Shown: positions 8,705 through 20,953, counted from the stretch's first letter. The stretch is DNA of 64,000 nucleotides from Chromatiales bacterium (GCA_028284585.1 JANQRK010000036.1:1-64000); one strand, 5' to 3'. Made by a program: numbers and translations. The notes: generated by a model from the sequence alone, not told the origin.

Positions 8705-9670
8705 GTGTCTACCTCCGAGTTTGAATTGATCCGCAGCTTTTTCGCGAGCGCTACGGTACAGCGTCCGGATGTTTTGCTGGGGATCGGCGACGACTGTGCC
8801 GTGCTGCAGGTGCCAGCGGGTCGCAGCCTGGCGGTCAGCATGGATACCCTGGTTGAGGATCGGCACTTCTCATCCGAGGTAGACCCGGCGGCCTTGGGTC
8901 ACAAGGCGCTGGCAGTAAATCTCAGTGATTTGGCGGCAGTGGGCGCCGATCCGGCCTGGGCGACCCTGTCGCTGACGCTACCGCAGCCAGACGTGGCCTG
9001 GTTGGGCTCCTTTATGCAGGGGTTTGCCGCCCTTGCCGACCGGTATGGGGTGCAGTTGGTGGGAGGGGACCTAACGCGCGGACCGCTCAGCATCACTTTG
9101 CAGCTGCACGGGCTGGTCACGCCCGAGCTGGTGCTGCGCCGCTCTGGTGGTCAGGCGGGGGATCACCTGCTGGTCAGCGGTAGCTTGGGCGATGCGGCAC
9201 TGGCGCTGTGCGCGACCCAAGAGCGGCCAGCCGCCAACCCGGGCTGCGCTGCGCTGCGCGAGCGCCTGGATCGGCCAACGCCACGGATCGCGCTCGGCAG
9301 GTTGTTACGCGGCCGGGCGAGTGCCGCGATCGATGTGTCAGATGGACTGCTGGCCGACCTAAATCATTTGTGCACGGCGAGCGGTGTCGGGGCGCGGATC
9401 GAACTGGCTGAGTTACCGCTCTCGGCCGAGGTGGCGGCGCGCGGCAAGCAGGGCGACTGGAGCTGTCCGCTCAGCGGAGGAGATGACTACGAGCTGTTGT
9501 TCAGTGTGCCGCCCGCACGGCTAGACGCCCTGCTCAGCGACTGCCGTGACGCCGGCGAGCCAGTGCAGGTGATCGGTAGTCTGGCTGCCGAGCCGGGCAT
9601 CGAATTGCGCTACCCCGACGGGCGACTTGTCAAGGAGGTGCCGCGTGGCTTCGATCACTTCCAGGGCTGA
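8705..9670 (+). CDS. thiL: Thiamine-monophosphate kinase
   Basis: ThiL phosphorylates thiamine monophosphate to the active cofactor thiamine diphosphate. The 321-residue protein has the AIR-synthase/ThiL signature GIGDDCAVL, the metal-binding SMDTLVEDRHF, NLSDLAAVGADPAW, GGDLTRG, and DVSDGLLADL. It starts with GTG 12 bp after nusB and its 3' end overlaps the start of pgpA by 26 bp, so the two are translationally linked. Confidence 0.96.
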   Translation: MSTSEFELIRSFFASATVQRPDVLLGIGDDCAVLQVPAGRSLAVSMDTLVEDRHFSSEVDPAALGHKALAVNLSDLAAVGADPAWATLSLTLPQPDVAWLGSFMQGFAALADRYGVQLVGGDLTRGPLSITLQLHGLVTPELVLRRSGGQAGDHLLVSGSLGDAALALCATQERPAANPGCAALRERLDRPTPRIALGRLLRGRASAAIDVSDGLLADLNHLCTASGVGARIELAELPLSAEVAARGKQGDWSCPLSGGDDYELLFSVPPARLDALLSDCRDAGEPVQVIGSLAAEPGIELRYPDGRLVKEVPRGFDHFQG

Positions 9671-10139
9671 GACCCTGGTCAAGCCATCGTTACGCAACCC
9701 GTTGCACCTGATGGCGTTCGGCTTCGGTGCGGGTTGTTCGTCGCTGGCTCCAGGGACCATGGGGACCCTGGTGGCGGTGTTACTGTATTTGCCGCTCATG
9801 CAGTTGTCGTTGGTGGCGTATGCTGGCGTCGTGCTGCTGGTGACGCTGGCCGGAATCTGGCTGTGCGACCGGGTCTCGCGCGATCTTGGCGTGCACGACC
9901 ATCCGGGAATCGTGTGGGATGAGATTGCCGGCTACCTCGTGACCATGTTTGCAGCGCCGCGTGGCTGGGCCTGGGTCCTACTCGGATTCGCCCTGTTTCG
10001 GCTGTTTGATATCTGGAAACCTTGGCCGATAGCCTGGCTGGACCGGCGAGTCGCTGGTGGGCTGGGCATTATGCTCGACGACCTCGTGGCCGGTGTATTT
10101 GCAGCTGCCTGCCTACAATTGATCGCCTTGAGGGTATGA
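9645..10139 (+). CDS. pgpA: Phosphatidylglycerophosphatase A
   Basis: PgpA removes phosphate from phosphatidylglycerophosphate in the inner membrane, giving phosphatidylglycerol. The 164-residue protein contains FGFGAGCSSLAPGTMGTL and DHPGIVWDEIAGY, which carry the acidic active-site residues, and several membrane helices. I chose the GTG at 9645 because a perfect AAGGAGG lies six bases upstream (9632-9638); an in-frame TTG at 9627 lies upstream of that site. The gene overlaps thiL and is followed one base later by the retropepsin-like gene. Confidence 0.94.
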   Translation: MASITSRAETLVKPSLRNPLHLMAFGFGAGCSSLAPGTMGTLVAVLLYLPLMQLSLVAYAGVVLLVTLAGIWLCDRVSRDLGVHDHPGIVWDEIAGYLVTMFAAPRGWAWVLLGFALFRLFDIWKPWPIAWLDRRVAGGLGIMLDDLVAGVFAAACLQLIALRV

Positions 10140-10140
10140 A

Positions 10141-10800
10141 GTGGGCCATAGAACCCTGCCGCTGATGTTGCGCTTGATTGCCTGCTGCTTACTGGGCTGG
10201 GCCACCGTTGCTGGCGCGACTAGCGTCAAAGTGCTTGCCTTGTTCCCGGGCAAGGCGATGCTCGAGATCGATGGTCAACGCAAGGTGCTAGCGGTCGGTA
10301 AGTCGGGCCCGGGCGGTGTGCGACTGATCGAGGCCGACCCCGGTCGAGCCTTAGTAGAGATCAACGGAGAGCGGCGTGAGCTGCGACTTGGTTCGTCGGT
10401 CAGTGCCCGGTACGCCCCTCCAGAGCGTCGTGAAATTCGCATCCTCAAGGATCGACGCGGCGGGTACTTCGTCGATGGCCTGATCAACGGTCAAGGGGTG
10501 CGCTTTCTGGTAGACACGGGTGCGACCAGTGTCGCAATGAGCGAGTCCCAAGCCGAGCGGCTCGGGTTGCAGCATCGTGTCGAAGGGCGCCTGATTGGGG
10601 TTGGTACAGCATCGGGTAACGCTGTCGGCCATGAGTTGAAATTGAACAGCGTTTCGGTTGAAGGGGTGCAGTTACGCGATGTCAGGGCGGTGGTTATTTC
10701 CGGCAATGGTCCGCGCCATGTGCTGCTGGGTATGAACGTACTGTCGCGCTTCGATATCGACCAGCGTGAGAACCTGCTGATCTTGCGAACCAAATTTTAG
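10141..10800 (+). CDS. Retropepsin-like periplasmic aspartic protease
   Basis: This 219-residue protein begins with a signal peptide or anchor (hydrophobic residues ~7-23 ending VAGATS) and ends with a clan AA aspartic-protease domain (TIGR02281-like). The catalytic motif is [13 protein letters not shown] (~residue 121-133), followed by the flap-like IGVGTASG and [10 protein letters not shown]. One such domain carries one aspartate, so it would act as a dimer. The GTG start lies one base after pgpA. The stop overlaps the convergent folE2 stop by four bases. Substrates are unknown. Confidence 0.87.
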   Translation: MGHRTLPLMLRLIACCLLGWATVAGATSVKVLALFPGKAMLEIDGQRKVLAVGKSGPGGVRLIEADPGRALVEINGERRELRLGSSVSARYAPPERREIRILKDRRGGYFVDGLINGQGVRFLVDTGATSVAMSESQAERLGLQHRVEGRLIGVGTASGNAVGHELKLNSVSVEGVQLRDVRAVVISGNGPRHVLLGMNVLSRFDIDQRENLLILRTKF

Positions 10801-11633
10801 GGTGCTCGAAGGGTCCGAGTAGGGATCTTGTCGTGCTCGATGACGGCGTAGGCGGAGTGGTTGTGGATCGATTCGAAGTTCTCTGCCTCCACGGTATAGG
10901 CAGAGATGCGGTCGTCGGAATTGAGCCGGGCCGCGACGTCTCTCACTACGTCCTCGACGAACTTGGGATTGTCGTAGGCGCGCTCGGTGACGTACTTTTC
11001 GTCAGGGCGCTTGAGTAGCCCGTACAGTTCGCAGGAGGCCTCGCTCTCGACCAAGTCGATCAACTCCTCGATCCAGACGAAACTGCAGGTCCGCACGGTC
11101 AAGGTGACATGAGAGCGCTGATTATGTGCGCCACGGTCCGAGATCGACTTCGAGCAGGGGCACAGACTGGTGGTCGGGACGACGACCCGGACGTACATCT
11201 CGGGCATTCCGTCGCGGATCTCGCCGATCAGCGTGACCTGATAGTCGAGCAGACTCTCGACCCCTGAAACCGGGGCGCGTTTGTTAACGAAGAACGGGAA
11301 CTCCATTTCGATGTGTCCACGCTCGGATTCGAGACGTTCGACCATTTCTCCCAGCATGTCTTTGAACGACTCGATCGAAATCTCGCGCTCGTGGCTATTG
11401 AGAATCTCAACAAAGCGCGACATGTGCGTGCCTTTGAATTCGTGCGGCAGAGAGACATACATGCTGAAGCGGGCGACCGTATGCTGCTCGCCCTCGGTTC
11501 GGTCCCTTATCCGGATCGGATGGCGAATATCCTTGACGCCAACCTTGTTAATCGTGATGCACCGGGTATCAGCGCTGCTCTGAACGTCTTCGATCTCGGT
11601 GTGTAAGGCAGGCTTTGGAGGTGCTAGGTTCAT
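10797..11633 (-). CDS. folE2: GTP cyclohydrolase FolE2 (type IB)
   Basis: FolE2 converts GTP to dihydroneopterin triphosphate, the first step of folate synthesis, without needing zinc. The 278-residue sequence carries the family's T-fold with [21 protein letters not shown], which holds the metal-binding cysteine, and [16 protein letters not shown] near the end. FolE2 often replaces or backs up zinc-dependent FolE when zinc is short and is frequently under Zur control. I looked for a Zur-type palindrome upstream (11634-11807) and saw no clear one. It sits 174 bp downstream of ispA on the same strand. Confidence 0.95.
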   Translation of the reverse strand: MNLAPPKPALHTEIEDVQSSADTRCITINKVGVKDIRHPIRIRDRTEGEQHTVARFSMYVSLPHEFKGTHMSRFVEILNSHEREISIESFKDMLGEMVERLESERGHIEMEFPFFVNKRAPVSGVESLLDYQVTLIGEIRDGMPEMYVRVVVPTTSLCPCSKSISDRGAHNQRSHVTLTVRTCSFVWIEELIDLVESEASCELYGLLKRPDEKYVTERAYDNPKFVEDVVRDVAARLNSDDRISAYTVEAENFESIHNHSAYAVIEHDKIPTRTLRAP

Positions 11634-11807
11634 GTCCGGTGTATTAAGGCCGAAGGCCCATTGAAAAACAAATGCTTGAGGCCCTCAGTATATCGATCCT
11701 TCAGGCCGCGACAAACACCACATAATCTGTGGCCGGGTGGTACTGCTGCCGATCAACTCGCTGGGAGTGCCGGCCTGCGCCCTGGGCGGCATGACGTTGC
11801 CGGCCGA

Positions 11808-12710
11808 TCAGCGGCGGCGACCAACGATGTAACGTGCGATTTGGCGCAGCGGATCAGCCGCAGCGTCGAAGTCGGCCAGGTTACCCAGCGCATCTTCGAC
11901 CAGCTGTGACGCCATCTCACGCGCCGCCTCCAAGCCGATCAGGGACGGGTAGGTAGCCTTGTCTGCTGCAGCGTCTTTGCCCCGGGTCTTGCCCAAGGTC
12001 GCGGTCTCGCCCTCGACATCGAGCACGTCGTCGTGGACCTGAAAGGCTAGACCCACGCACTTGGCGTAGCGTTCCAGATTGGCGACTCGTGGATCCTTGC
12101 CGACCCCAGCGGCCAGTGCGCCGAGACGCACACTAGCCAGTATCAGGGCTCCGGTCTTGTGGATATGGAGGTTTTCCAACTGTGCCAAGTCGATTTCCCG
12201 ACCCGTAGCCTCGATATCCAGCGCTTGCCCACCCGCCATCCCGCGCGACCCCGTGGCCCGGGCCAACTCGGCGATCATGCGTAGCCGGTCGGCGGCATCG
12301 ATGCGCAGGTCTTCGTCTTCGCAAAGCACTCGGAAGGCCAGTGTCTGCAAGGCATCGCCGACCAGGATCGCGGTCGGTTCGTCATAGGCCCGGTGGCAAG
12401 TTGCGCGACCGCGCCGCAGGTCGTCATCGTCCATCGCCGGCAGATCATCGTGCACCAGCGAATACGCATGAATCAGCTCGACGGCACAGGCGGCGCCGTC
12501 CAGGTATTCAGTGGCGGTGCCGAGTGCTTGGCCTGCCGCATAGGCCAGGACCGGCCGTACGCGCTTGCCGTCACCCAAGGTGGCATAGCGCATTGCGCTA
12601 TGCAGACGCGTCGGTTGGGTCTTTTCCGTTGGTAGCCAGCGATCGAGCGCGCGTTCTACCCTAACCCGGCAGTCACCGAGAAAGACCTGGAATTCTGGAT
12701 CAAGTGTCAT
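11808..12710 (-). CDS. ispA: Farnesyl diphosphate synthase
   Basis: IspA builds farnesyl diphosphate from IPP and DMAPP, feeding quinone, hopanoid, carotenoid and undecaprenyl synthesis. The 300-residue protein has GGKRVRP-like [13 protein letters not shown], the first aspartate-rich motif in [15 protein letters not shown], and the second in [11 protein letters not shown]. The ATG at 12710 overlaps the 3' end of xseB by 11 bp. In many relatives dxs follows ispA, but here folE2 follows instead. Confidence 0.95.
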   Translation of the reverse strand: MTLDPEFQVFLGDCRVRVERALDRWLPTEKTQPTRLHSAMRYATLGDGKRVRPVLAYAAGQALGTATEYLDGAACAVELIHAYSLVHDDLPAMDDDDLRRGRATCHRAYDEPTAILVGDALQTLAFRVLCEDEDLRIDAADRLRMIAELARATGSRGMAGGQALDIEATGREIDLAQLENLHIHKTGALILASVRLGALAAGVGKDPRVANLERYAKCVGLAFQVHDDVLDVEGETATLGKTRGKDAAADKATYPSLIGLEAAREMASQLVEDALGNLADFDAAADPLRQIARYIVGRRR

Positions 12711-12939
12711 GTTCGAACGGCTCGGCGGCGGCTTCGGGATCTTTCGCAGTCAGTATCTCGACCTTTTGCTCGGCAGCCTGCAGTGCTTGCTGGCAGGTGC
12801 GGGTCAAGGCGATGCCGCGTTCAAAAAGGGTCAATGACTCTTCTAAACTGAGTTCGCCGCTCTCGAGGCGTTCCACCAGGGCTTCGAGCTCATCGAGCGA
12901 TGCTTCGAATGACGGCGGGCTGGTTCTCTTCTTGGTCAT
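12700..12939 (-). CDS. xseB: Exodeoxyribonuclease VII small subunit
   Basis: XseB is the small helical subunit of exonuclease VII, binding several copies to XseA. The 79-residue sequence contains the typical [24 protein letters not shown] split over two helices, then [20 protein letters not shown]. The ATG at 12939 gives the conserved MTKKRTSP start; longer in-frame extensions upstream are not supported. It is the first gene of the xseB-ispA unit and diverges from the CNP1-like gene. Confidence 0.93.
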   Translation of the reverse strand: MTKKRTSPPSFEASLDELEALVERLESGELSLEESLTLFERGIALTRTCQQALQAAEQKVEILTAKDPEAAAEPFEHDT

Positions 12940-13038
12940 GCGGTTTCCCAGTTTGCGATGCCAACCTACCGCAGGGTGCGGCGCCAGGTAAACCCGGCGG
13001 ATGCAGAGCCGCCAGCGCGCAAGGTACACTGCACGGCT

Positions 13039-15560
<2,522 letters not shown>

Positions 15561-15880
15561 GGCACTGGCGGCATCTTGGGCTGTCGACCGCTGGCGCACA
15601 GATCGGCTCGGGGCGACCTAGCTGTCTCAGCTGATAGGGCAGGGTGTTGGCACTTGGGGCGCCGTCTTATCGAGGTCACTGGCCCGCGCCTCGCCACAGG
15701 CCGTGCGATGATGGTCCTAAAGGCGCGTTGCGCATGCGATAGCCCACTATACTAACCCACAGCGGCGCCCCCACAGTCATCGTGCGCCGAGGAGGAGTCC
15801 GGGTGAAGGGTATGGAGATGTTGGCTGAGCTCTCGGTAATCACGGTCTTTGGAAGGTTTGTGATTTAGGTCGAAGCCACC
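15561..15880 (+). other. Intergenic region upstream of PstS-like gene
   Basis: This 320-bp stretch holds no full-size gene. Its last part contains a strong ribosome binding site (AGGAGG at 15790-15795) followed by a very short open frame (15803-15868), described separately. The rest shows no clear terminator or operator. Confidence 0.4.
15803..15868 (+). CDS. Possible 21-codon leader peptide
   Basis: A GTG at 15803 sits seven bases after a consensus AGGAGG (15790-15795) and opens a 21-codon frame ending at TAG 15866-15868, 12 bases before the TTG start of the PstS-like gene. The downstream gene has no strong ribosome binding site of its own, so this short frame may couple its translation. 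The strong site could also be accidental. The peptide has no recognisable arrest motif. Confidence 0.3.
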   Translation: MKGMEMLAELSVITVFGRFVI

Positions 15881-16333
15881 TTGCGCTATCGCCTTTTTTC
15901 GGGCCGGCGACGGCATGCCATCCGCTCACTCGGATACGCTGTTGCCCTCATGCTGTCGGCAGTGCCTGCACTGGCCGAGCCTGTCCTCGTTGCTCACCCC
16001 CTAGTCAGCGTCAACCAGCTCACGGTCAATACCACGCGGTTGATGTTCAGCATGCAGCTCGATCAATGGCCCGATGGGAATCGGGTTCGGGTTTTCGTGT
16101 TGCCGGATGACAGTGCGATACACCGGGCATTTAGTAAACACAAACTCAGCTTGTACCCGCGCCAGCTGCGTCGCGTTTGGGATCGTCAGCTTTACTCAGG
16201 TACCGGCCAGGTGCCCGAGACGGTCCGCAGTGAGACAGAGATGCGGCGTAAGGTCGCTACGACACCGGGAGCCGTGGGGTATCTACCCAGTGCAATGATT
16301 GATGATACGGTCAGTGTCCTTAGCATCCGATAA
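15881..16333 (+). CDS. Small PstS-like periplasmic binding protein
   Basis: This 150-residue protein has a signal peptide (core ~20-32, cleavage near ALAEP) and resembles the small stand-alone PstS-like proteins, which keep part of the phosphate-binding-protein fold (PGAVGYLPSAMIDDTVSVLSI at the end is split by the typical GAVGYL motif). These proteins often sit beside a porin and a sensor gene, as here. The only in-frame start that includes the signal peptide is TTG at 15881. Its 3' end overlaps the porin start. Ligand binding is not proven; phosphate is only suggested by family. Confidence 0.7.
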   Translation: MRYRLFSGRRRHAIRSLGYAVALMLSAVPALAEPVLVAHPLVSVNQLTVNTTRLMFSMQLDQWPDGNRVRVFVLPDDSAIHRAFSKHKLSLYPRQLRRVWDRQLYSGTGQVPETVRSETEMRRKVATTPGAVGYLPSAMIDDTVSVLSIR

Positions 16334-17528
16334 GCATTCCAGGGTTGCATCGCGCATGCTGTGCTGGTTGCTGTTTGTGCTTGGCAGTGGGACCGCCAAG
16401 GCCATTGATTTCGGCGGAGATCTACAGGTCCATGGGTTCGCCACACAAGGGTTTGTGAAAACCACCGACAACCGGTTCTTCGGTGATAGCGAGGACGGCG
16501 CGTTCGAGTTTACCGAGTTGGGCATCAATGCCTCCTACAAAGTCAGTCCGTCAGTCCTGGTTTCAGGCCAACTACTATCACGCAACGCCGGGAAAATGGA
16601 TGATGGTTCGCCAACCGTCGATTATGCCTTGATCGACTGGAATCTATCGAATACCAGCGACGGTGCAGTGGGCTTATTGGCGGGCCGGATCAAGAACACC
16701 CTAGGCCTGTACAATGAAACGCGCGACGTGGCGTTCACTCGGCCTAGCATCTTTCTACCACAGCAGGTGTACTTCGATCGCGTACGAGACCTGTTTCTGT
16801 CGGCCGATGGGGTGCAAATATATGGGCGTATCCCAACCGACTCCGGGCGCTGGATGGTCAATCTAGGTGCTACGATCAACCCGATCGACAAGAATGTCGA
16901 GATCGCATTTCTCGGTCGTGATTTCGAAGGCGACCTGGATGCCGATGATGTTACCTTCATTGCACGTGCCGAGTACGAAACACACGATGGTGCATGGCGG
17001 CTCGGTTGGAGTGCCGCTAAGGTAACTCTGGACTTCGATGCAAGCCGGACCGACCCGATCGGCGACGGACGGATCGATTTGCTCTACTGGGTGGCCTCGC
17101 TCCAGTACAACGCGGAGCGCTGGACCTTGACCGGTGAATACATGCGCGAGCCAGTCGATTTTCAAGGTTTTGGCCCCTTGCTCGGTAGCCGGGATAGTAC
17201 TGTGGAGGGGTATTATCTGCAGGGGAGCTACCTACTACGTAATGACTTGGAGCTCATTGTGCGCTATGCCGAGGGCTATACCGATAGGGACGATCGGAGT
17301 GGCATGACGCAGTCTGCGGCGACGGGTGGCCAGTTGCCACCGCACAGTTTTTTTCAAAAGGATTGGATGCTCGGTGTACGCTGGGATGTCACCCCGAACT
17401 TCATGCTGCGTGCGGAGTATCAATGGAATGACGGGACTTGGACGTTGTCGAACCGTGAGAACCCGGACCCTTCCGCTACTGTGAAGGATTGGGAGATGTT
17501 CTCGCTGTTGGCATCCTACCGCTTTTGA
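16302..17528 (+). CDS. Outer-membrane porin-like beta-barrel
   Basis: The 408-residue protein has a signal peptide ending GTAKA, alternating beta-strand patterns throughout, and a terminal aromatic (ASYRF), all expected of an outer-membrane barrel. It starts with FGGDLQVHGFATQGF after the signal and carries the DFGGDL-type strand seen in many porins. The start is uncertain: ATG 16302 gives a charged N-terminus but overlaps the PstS-like gene, while ATG 16356 would give a signal peptide without positive charge. It lies between a PstS-like gene and a GGDEF-EAL gene with 12-bp spacing, so the three are probably one operon. Confidence 0.8.
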   Translation: MIRSVSLASDKHSRVASRMLCWLLFVLGSGTAKAIDFGGDLQVHGFATQGFVKTTDNRFFGDSEDGAFEFTELGINASYKVSPSVLVSGQLLSRNAGKMDDGSPTVDYALIDWNLSNTSDGAVGLLAGRIKNTLGLYNETRDVAFTRPSIFLPQQVYFDRVRDLFLSADGVQIYGRIPTDSGRWMVNLGATINPIDKNVEIAFLGRDFEGDLDADDVTFIARAEYETHDGAWRLGWSAAKVTLDFDASRTDPIGDGRIDLLYWVASLQYNAERWTLTGEYMREPVDFQGFGPLLGSRDSTVEGYYLQGSYLLRNDLELIVRYAEGYTDRDDRSGMTQSAATGGQLPPHSFFQKDWMLGVRWDVTPNFMLRAEYQWNDGTWTLSNRENPDPSATVKDWEMFSLLASYRF

Positions 17529-17540
17529 GGCCGGCTAGGG

Positions 17541-20012
17541 ATGAGTCGTCGGCCAGCTAAAAAGCACTCCGATCGTTCACGCTTCTTGAGTCTCAAATGG
17601 AAGGCTGGTTTGGTGATCAGCCTGGTTCTTATCGTATTCAACTCGGCGATGATCATGGCCGTATCTCGCCAGTCCAATGAGCAATTCAACCAGCAGAAGC
17701 TTGACTTGTTGCTGCAGCAGCAACGAATGATCTCCGGGCTGCTGCAGCGTGATTACGAACAGCTCACGAGTTTGGCGGGTTTTGTACCATTGTTGAGCAG
17801 CGCAGCGCCGGATGCGATGGGTGCCGAGTACCTGAGCGCCATCCTCGATCGGCACAGTGCCTTGCTGGGCTTGGAATGGGGCATCGCCGCATTGTCCTAT
17901 CGCGACAGTATGGGCGACCTGAGCTATCGCTGGCCCAAGCGTTGGGACTGGCGCGGTCATTCCCAGCTAGCGGAGAAGGCAGTTGCCAGCGATGCGCCGG
18001 TCGGTCGCATAGACTGCCGGCGGGACTGTGTGCTCACCTTGGCGGTACCGCAACTCGCCGGCGCGCTGCATGGTGGTGTGCTGGTTATCAGCCGTTCAAT
18101 CGCCGCAGGCATCCTCGAGTTTCAGCGTTTGTCCGGTTCGGATGTTGCGGTACTTGTTACCCAGCCACCTCCGCGGCGGGAGGTGGGTCGGGTATCGCGA
18201 CGCTACCTCACCAATTGGGGTGTGGATGTACCGGCCTTGAGTCACCCTGAAAGAAGCTTCGGGGTGCTGCATGCGCTCGAGCGTCGCTACGCCATCAGTG
18301 ATTTGTTGAGCAAGTCGGTGTTCGTGGAATATCAAGATGAATGGTATGCCTGCCTGATCGGACGGGACGATGCGGCCGGATCGGATACATCGTTTCTCGT
18401 GATCAGTCCGATCGGCGAAGACATCGCCCAGCTTGCAACGGCCAATCGGCTGATTCTGACTGTGGGCATCATAGGATTGCTGGTGACCGGCTGTATCCTG
18501 CTGGCCTTTTTGTGGAAGCCGATGAATCGGATTCGGCGGCTGGCGTCTGCCCTGCCTGCCTTGGGGCAGAGCAACTTCGCGGCCTTGCGTGATGCCTTAC
18601 CATTCCGGCAGGCAAACATTGTGCAGGACGAGATAGATGTCGTCGTCGATTCGGTGCGTAGCTTGTCCGATGATCTGGAAAGCGCCCTGGAGGCGCGTCT
18701 CGAGGCGGAGCAAAATCTGGTCTGGTTGGCCGATCATGACCCCTTGACGAATCTCTACAATCGGCGGCGTTTTCAAGAGGTTTTTGATCGTATTCTGGCC
18801 CTTAGCGCGCGTTACAATCGTACTGGGGCATTGCTGTTTCTAGACCTCGATCAGTTCAAATATGTCAACGACCTCAGCGGCCACCAGGCCGGCGATGCCT
18901 TGTTGTTGCTGGTGGCCAGTACGCTGCGCGATGCGGTGCGGCATACCGATATCCTGGCCCGGCTCGGTGGTGATGAGTTTGCGCTGGTTTTGCCCGAGGC
19001 TCAGGCTGAAGAGGCTGTGTTTATGGCCAACAAGCTGTTGCACGATCTCAAGCGGGTTGAGTTCTCTGCTAGTAGCACATCTCACAAGGTGAGTTGCAGC
19101 ATCGGGATCACTTTGTTCCCGGATCATGGCACCGATTTGAACGAGCTCTTGGCGAATGCCGACATGGCGATGTATCAAGCCAAGGAAGCCGGTGCGGCGC
19201 GCTGGCATCTGTACTCGCCCGATGAGTTGGCCAAGGAGTTGCTGGCATCGCGCGCGAAATGGCGCGAGCGCATTGCGCAGGCGTTGATCGACGACGCGTT
19301 CGAGCTGCACTATCAACCGATCTATGACATCCGCAAACAACGGGTAACCCGCTTCGAGACCTTGGTGCGTATGCGGGGCAACGGTGGCCGCTTGGTGTTC
19401 CCCGACAATTTCATACCGGTGGCTGAGCACTCCGGTCAGATCCACGAGATCGACCGGTGGGTTATCCGTGAGGCGATCGATCGCATCCAGCAACATGGCG
19501 AGCTGTCGCTATCGGTCAATCTCTCCGGTCGTGTGTTGGACGATCCGTCACTGCTCGAGTGGTTTCACCGTGAGCTGCAGCGTAGCGCCATCGACCCAGC
19601 CCGATTGATCGTCGAGATAACCGAAACTGCGGCTGTCGCCAATGTGCAAGATGCGATCGCCTTCATGCGAGAAATCAAGGCGCTGGGATGTCGTTTCGCG
19701 CTCGATGATTTTGGCAGTGGCTTCTCGTCGTTCGCCTATCTCAAGCAATTGCCTGTCGATATCGTCAAGATAGACGGTGCGTTCATACAGAATCTGGCGA
19801 CCAGCACTGAAGATCAGTTGTTCGTCAAGGCATTGACCGATGTCGCGAAAGGCTTGGGTAAGACCACCGTCGCCGAGTTTGTCGAAGATGCGACGACCTT
19901 GCAGCTGCTCGCCGAATTCGGTGTCGATTTTGCGCAGGGCTATTTCATCGGCCGACCAGCGACGCAGATGGTCATGGTCCCTGACGACCTGCCGACACGC
20001 CAGTCCCGCTGA
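17541..20012 (+). CDS. Periplasmic-sensing GGDEF-EAL protein with ETL motif
   Basis: This 823-residue inner-membrane protein has one helix at ~24-42, a periplasmic sensor of ~260 residues with a close cysteine pair (C159, C163), a second helix (~305-327), a HAMP-like linker, a GGDEF domain (~395-560, RLGGDEFALVLPEA intact) and an EAL-type domain (~570-815). In the latter the signature reads ETL in RFETLVRM; E and L are kept, and EITETAA, DDFGSGFSSFAYLKQLP and KIDGAF are present, so phosphodiesterase activity is still possible. It follows the porin by 12 bp and may sense whatever the PstS-like protein binds. Confidence 0.92.
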   Translation: MSRRPAKKHSDRSRFLSLKWKAGLVISLVLIVFNSAMIMAVSRQSNEQFNQQKLDLLLQQQRMISGLLQRDYEQLTSLAGFVPLLSSAAPDAMGAEYLSAILDRHSALLGLEWGIAALSYRDSMGDLSYRWPKRWDWRGHSQLAEKAVASDAPVGRIDCRRDCVLTLAVPQLAGALHGGVLVISRSIAAGILEFQRLSGSDVAVLVTQPPPRREVGRVSRRYLTNWGVDVPALSHPERSFGVLHALERRYAISDLLSKSVFVEYQDEWYACLIGRDDAAGSDTSFLVISPIGEDIAQLATANRLILTVGIIGLLVTGCILLAFLWKPMNRIRRLASALPALGQSNFAALRDALPFRQANIVQDEIDVVVDSVRSLSDDLESALEARLEAEQNLVWLADHDPLTNLYNRRRFQEVFDRILALSARYNRTGALLFLDLDQFKYVNDLSGHQAGDALLLLVASTLRDAVRHTDILARLGGDEFALVLPEAQAEEAVFMANKLLHDLKRVEFSASSTSHKVSCSIGITLFPDHGTDLNELLANADMAMYQAKEAGAARWHLYSPDELAKELLASRAKWRERIAQALIDDAFELHYQPIYDIRKQRVTRFETLVRMRGNGGRLVFPDNFIPVAEHSGQIHEIDRWVIREAIDRIQQHGELSLSVNLSGRVLDDPSLLEWFHRELQRSAIDPARLIVEITETAAVANVQDAIAFMREIKALGCRFALDDFGSGFSSFAYLKQLPVDIVKIDGAFIQNLATSTEDQLFVKALTDVAKGLGKTTVAEFVEDATTLQLLAEFGVDFAQGYFIGRPATQMVMVPDDLPTRQSR

Positions 20013-20128
20013 GCACGACTCAAAGCTCGGCACATTGCGGTTCTCAGGCAAAGCCATTAGCTTAGGCCCAGGATTTACTTTAACCGAAGGCCAATATGAT
20101 GAGTGAACAAGCAGGGGAGTACTTGCGG

Positions 20129-20953
20129 ATGATCAGGAGGTTATCCATCGGAGTGCTGCTGGCCGGTGTGCTGGGCAGCGCCCAGGCGGGGGTGCTAGTT
20201 GTCAGCGAGCAGGGCGGAAAGCAGGCGCAACAGTATTTCGATGAGGGCTCGTTTGTACTCGTGGAGGGTGGAAAGGCTCGATTTGGCGTCGATCGAGCGG
20301 GCAACTGCTGGTTTGTACAACAGGGCCGGTTGGTGACCGACCCTTGTGACCGCATGCTCGATTCGATGCGGGCAATGCGCGAGCAGGTGATGGCCGGCAT
20401 AGGCCCGCGCGAGCGTGCGATGATGCAACAAATGCTGCAGACCCCAGGGGCGGCACAGTCCCCAGAAATAAAGGCGAGTGGCAGCAAGACGATCGCGGGT
20501 TACTCGGCCGAGTGCCACAGAATCGGCAGTGCCCGCGAGGTTTGCCTGAGCGCTAAGCTGATGCGTGAGATCCAAGACGAGATGGGCGGTGGCCAGTTTA
20601 TCGAGACCTTCCAGCGATTTACTCAATCGGCGGCTGAATTCGGCGGCCGCAATCCGCAGGCCGAGGCGCTCGCTGCGTTGTATCAGCGCGGTTTCCCTAT
20701 GCTGGATATGCAGCAGGCTCCCAGCGTGCCAGGGATCAATCCTGCCATGCTGCAGTATTTGCCCGAGGCGCAGCGCGCCCAGCTTATGCAGCAGATGGGC
20801 GGTGGGGCCGGCGCGGCGCAACTGCAAGGGACCCAGGTGATTCGGGTCCAGAAGGGGGTGGCCATGCCCAAGGTAGACTTGGCCGGCTATCCGCGAATGG
20901 GGTTCGAGGAGTTCATGGGCCAGCAGGCTGGTGGCATGCTGCGCGGGCGTTGA
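20129..20953 (+). CDS. Exported hypothetical protein (DUF4412-like)
   Basis: The 274-residue protein has a signal peptide (MIRRLSIGVLLAGVLGSAQAG) and a secreted body with four cysteines, including CWFVQQ and a C...C pair in AECHRIGSAREVC, followed by a glutamine- and methionine-rich C-terminal half. The general pattern resembles the DUF4412-type periplasmic proteins, but the match is not firm. I chose ATG 20129 because it starts the signal peptide and has AGGGGAG nine bases upstream; ATG 20096 is an alternative. It stands alone between the GGDEF-EAL gene and the HDOD gene. Confidence 0.65.
   Translation: MIRRLSIGVLLAGVLGSAQAGVLVVSEQGGKQAQQYFDEGSFVLVEGGKARFGVDRAGNCWFVQQGRLVTDPCDRMLDSMRAMREQVMAGIGPRERAMMQQMLQTPGAAQSPEIKASGSKTIAGYSAECHRIGSAREVCLSAKLMREIQDEMGGGQFIETFQRFTQSAAEFGGRNPQAEALAALYQRGFPMLDMQQAPSVPGINPAMLQYLPEAQRAQLMQQMGGGAGAAQLQGTQVIRVQKGVAMPKVDLAGYPRMGFEEFMGQQAGGMLRGR

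Noticed and set aside
11634-11807. A Zur operator upstream of folE2
   Set aside because: No AT-rich dyad of the usual Zur type was visible.
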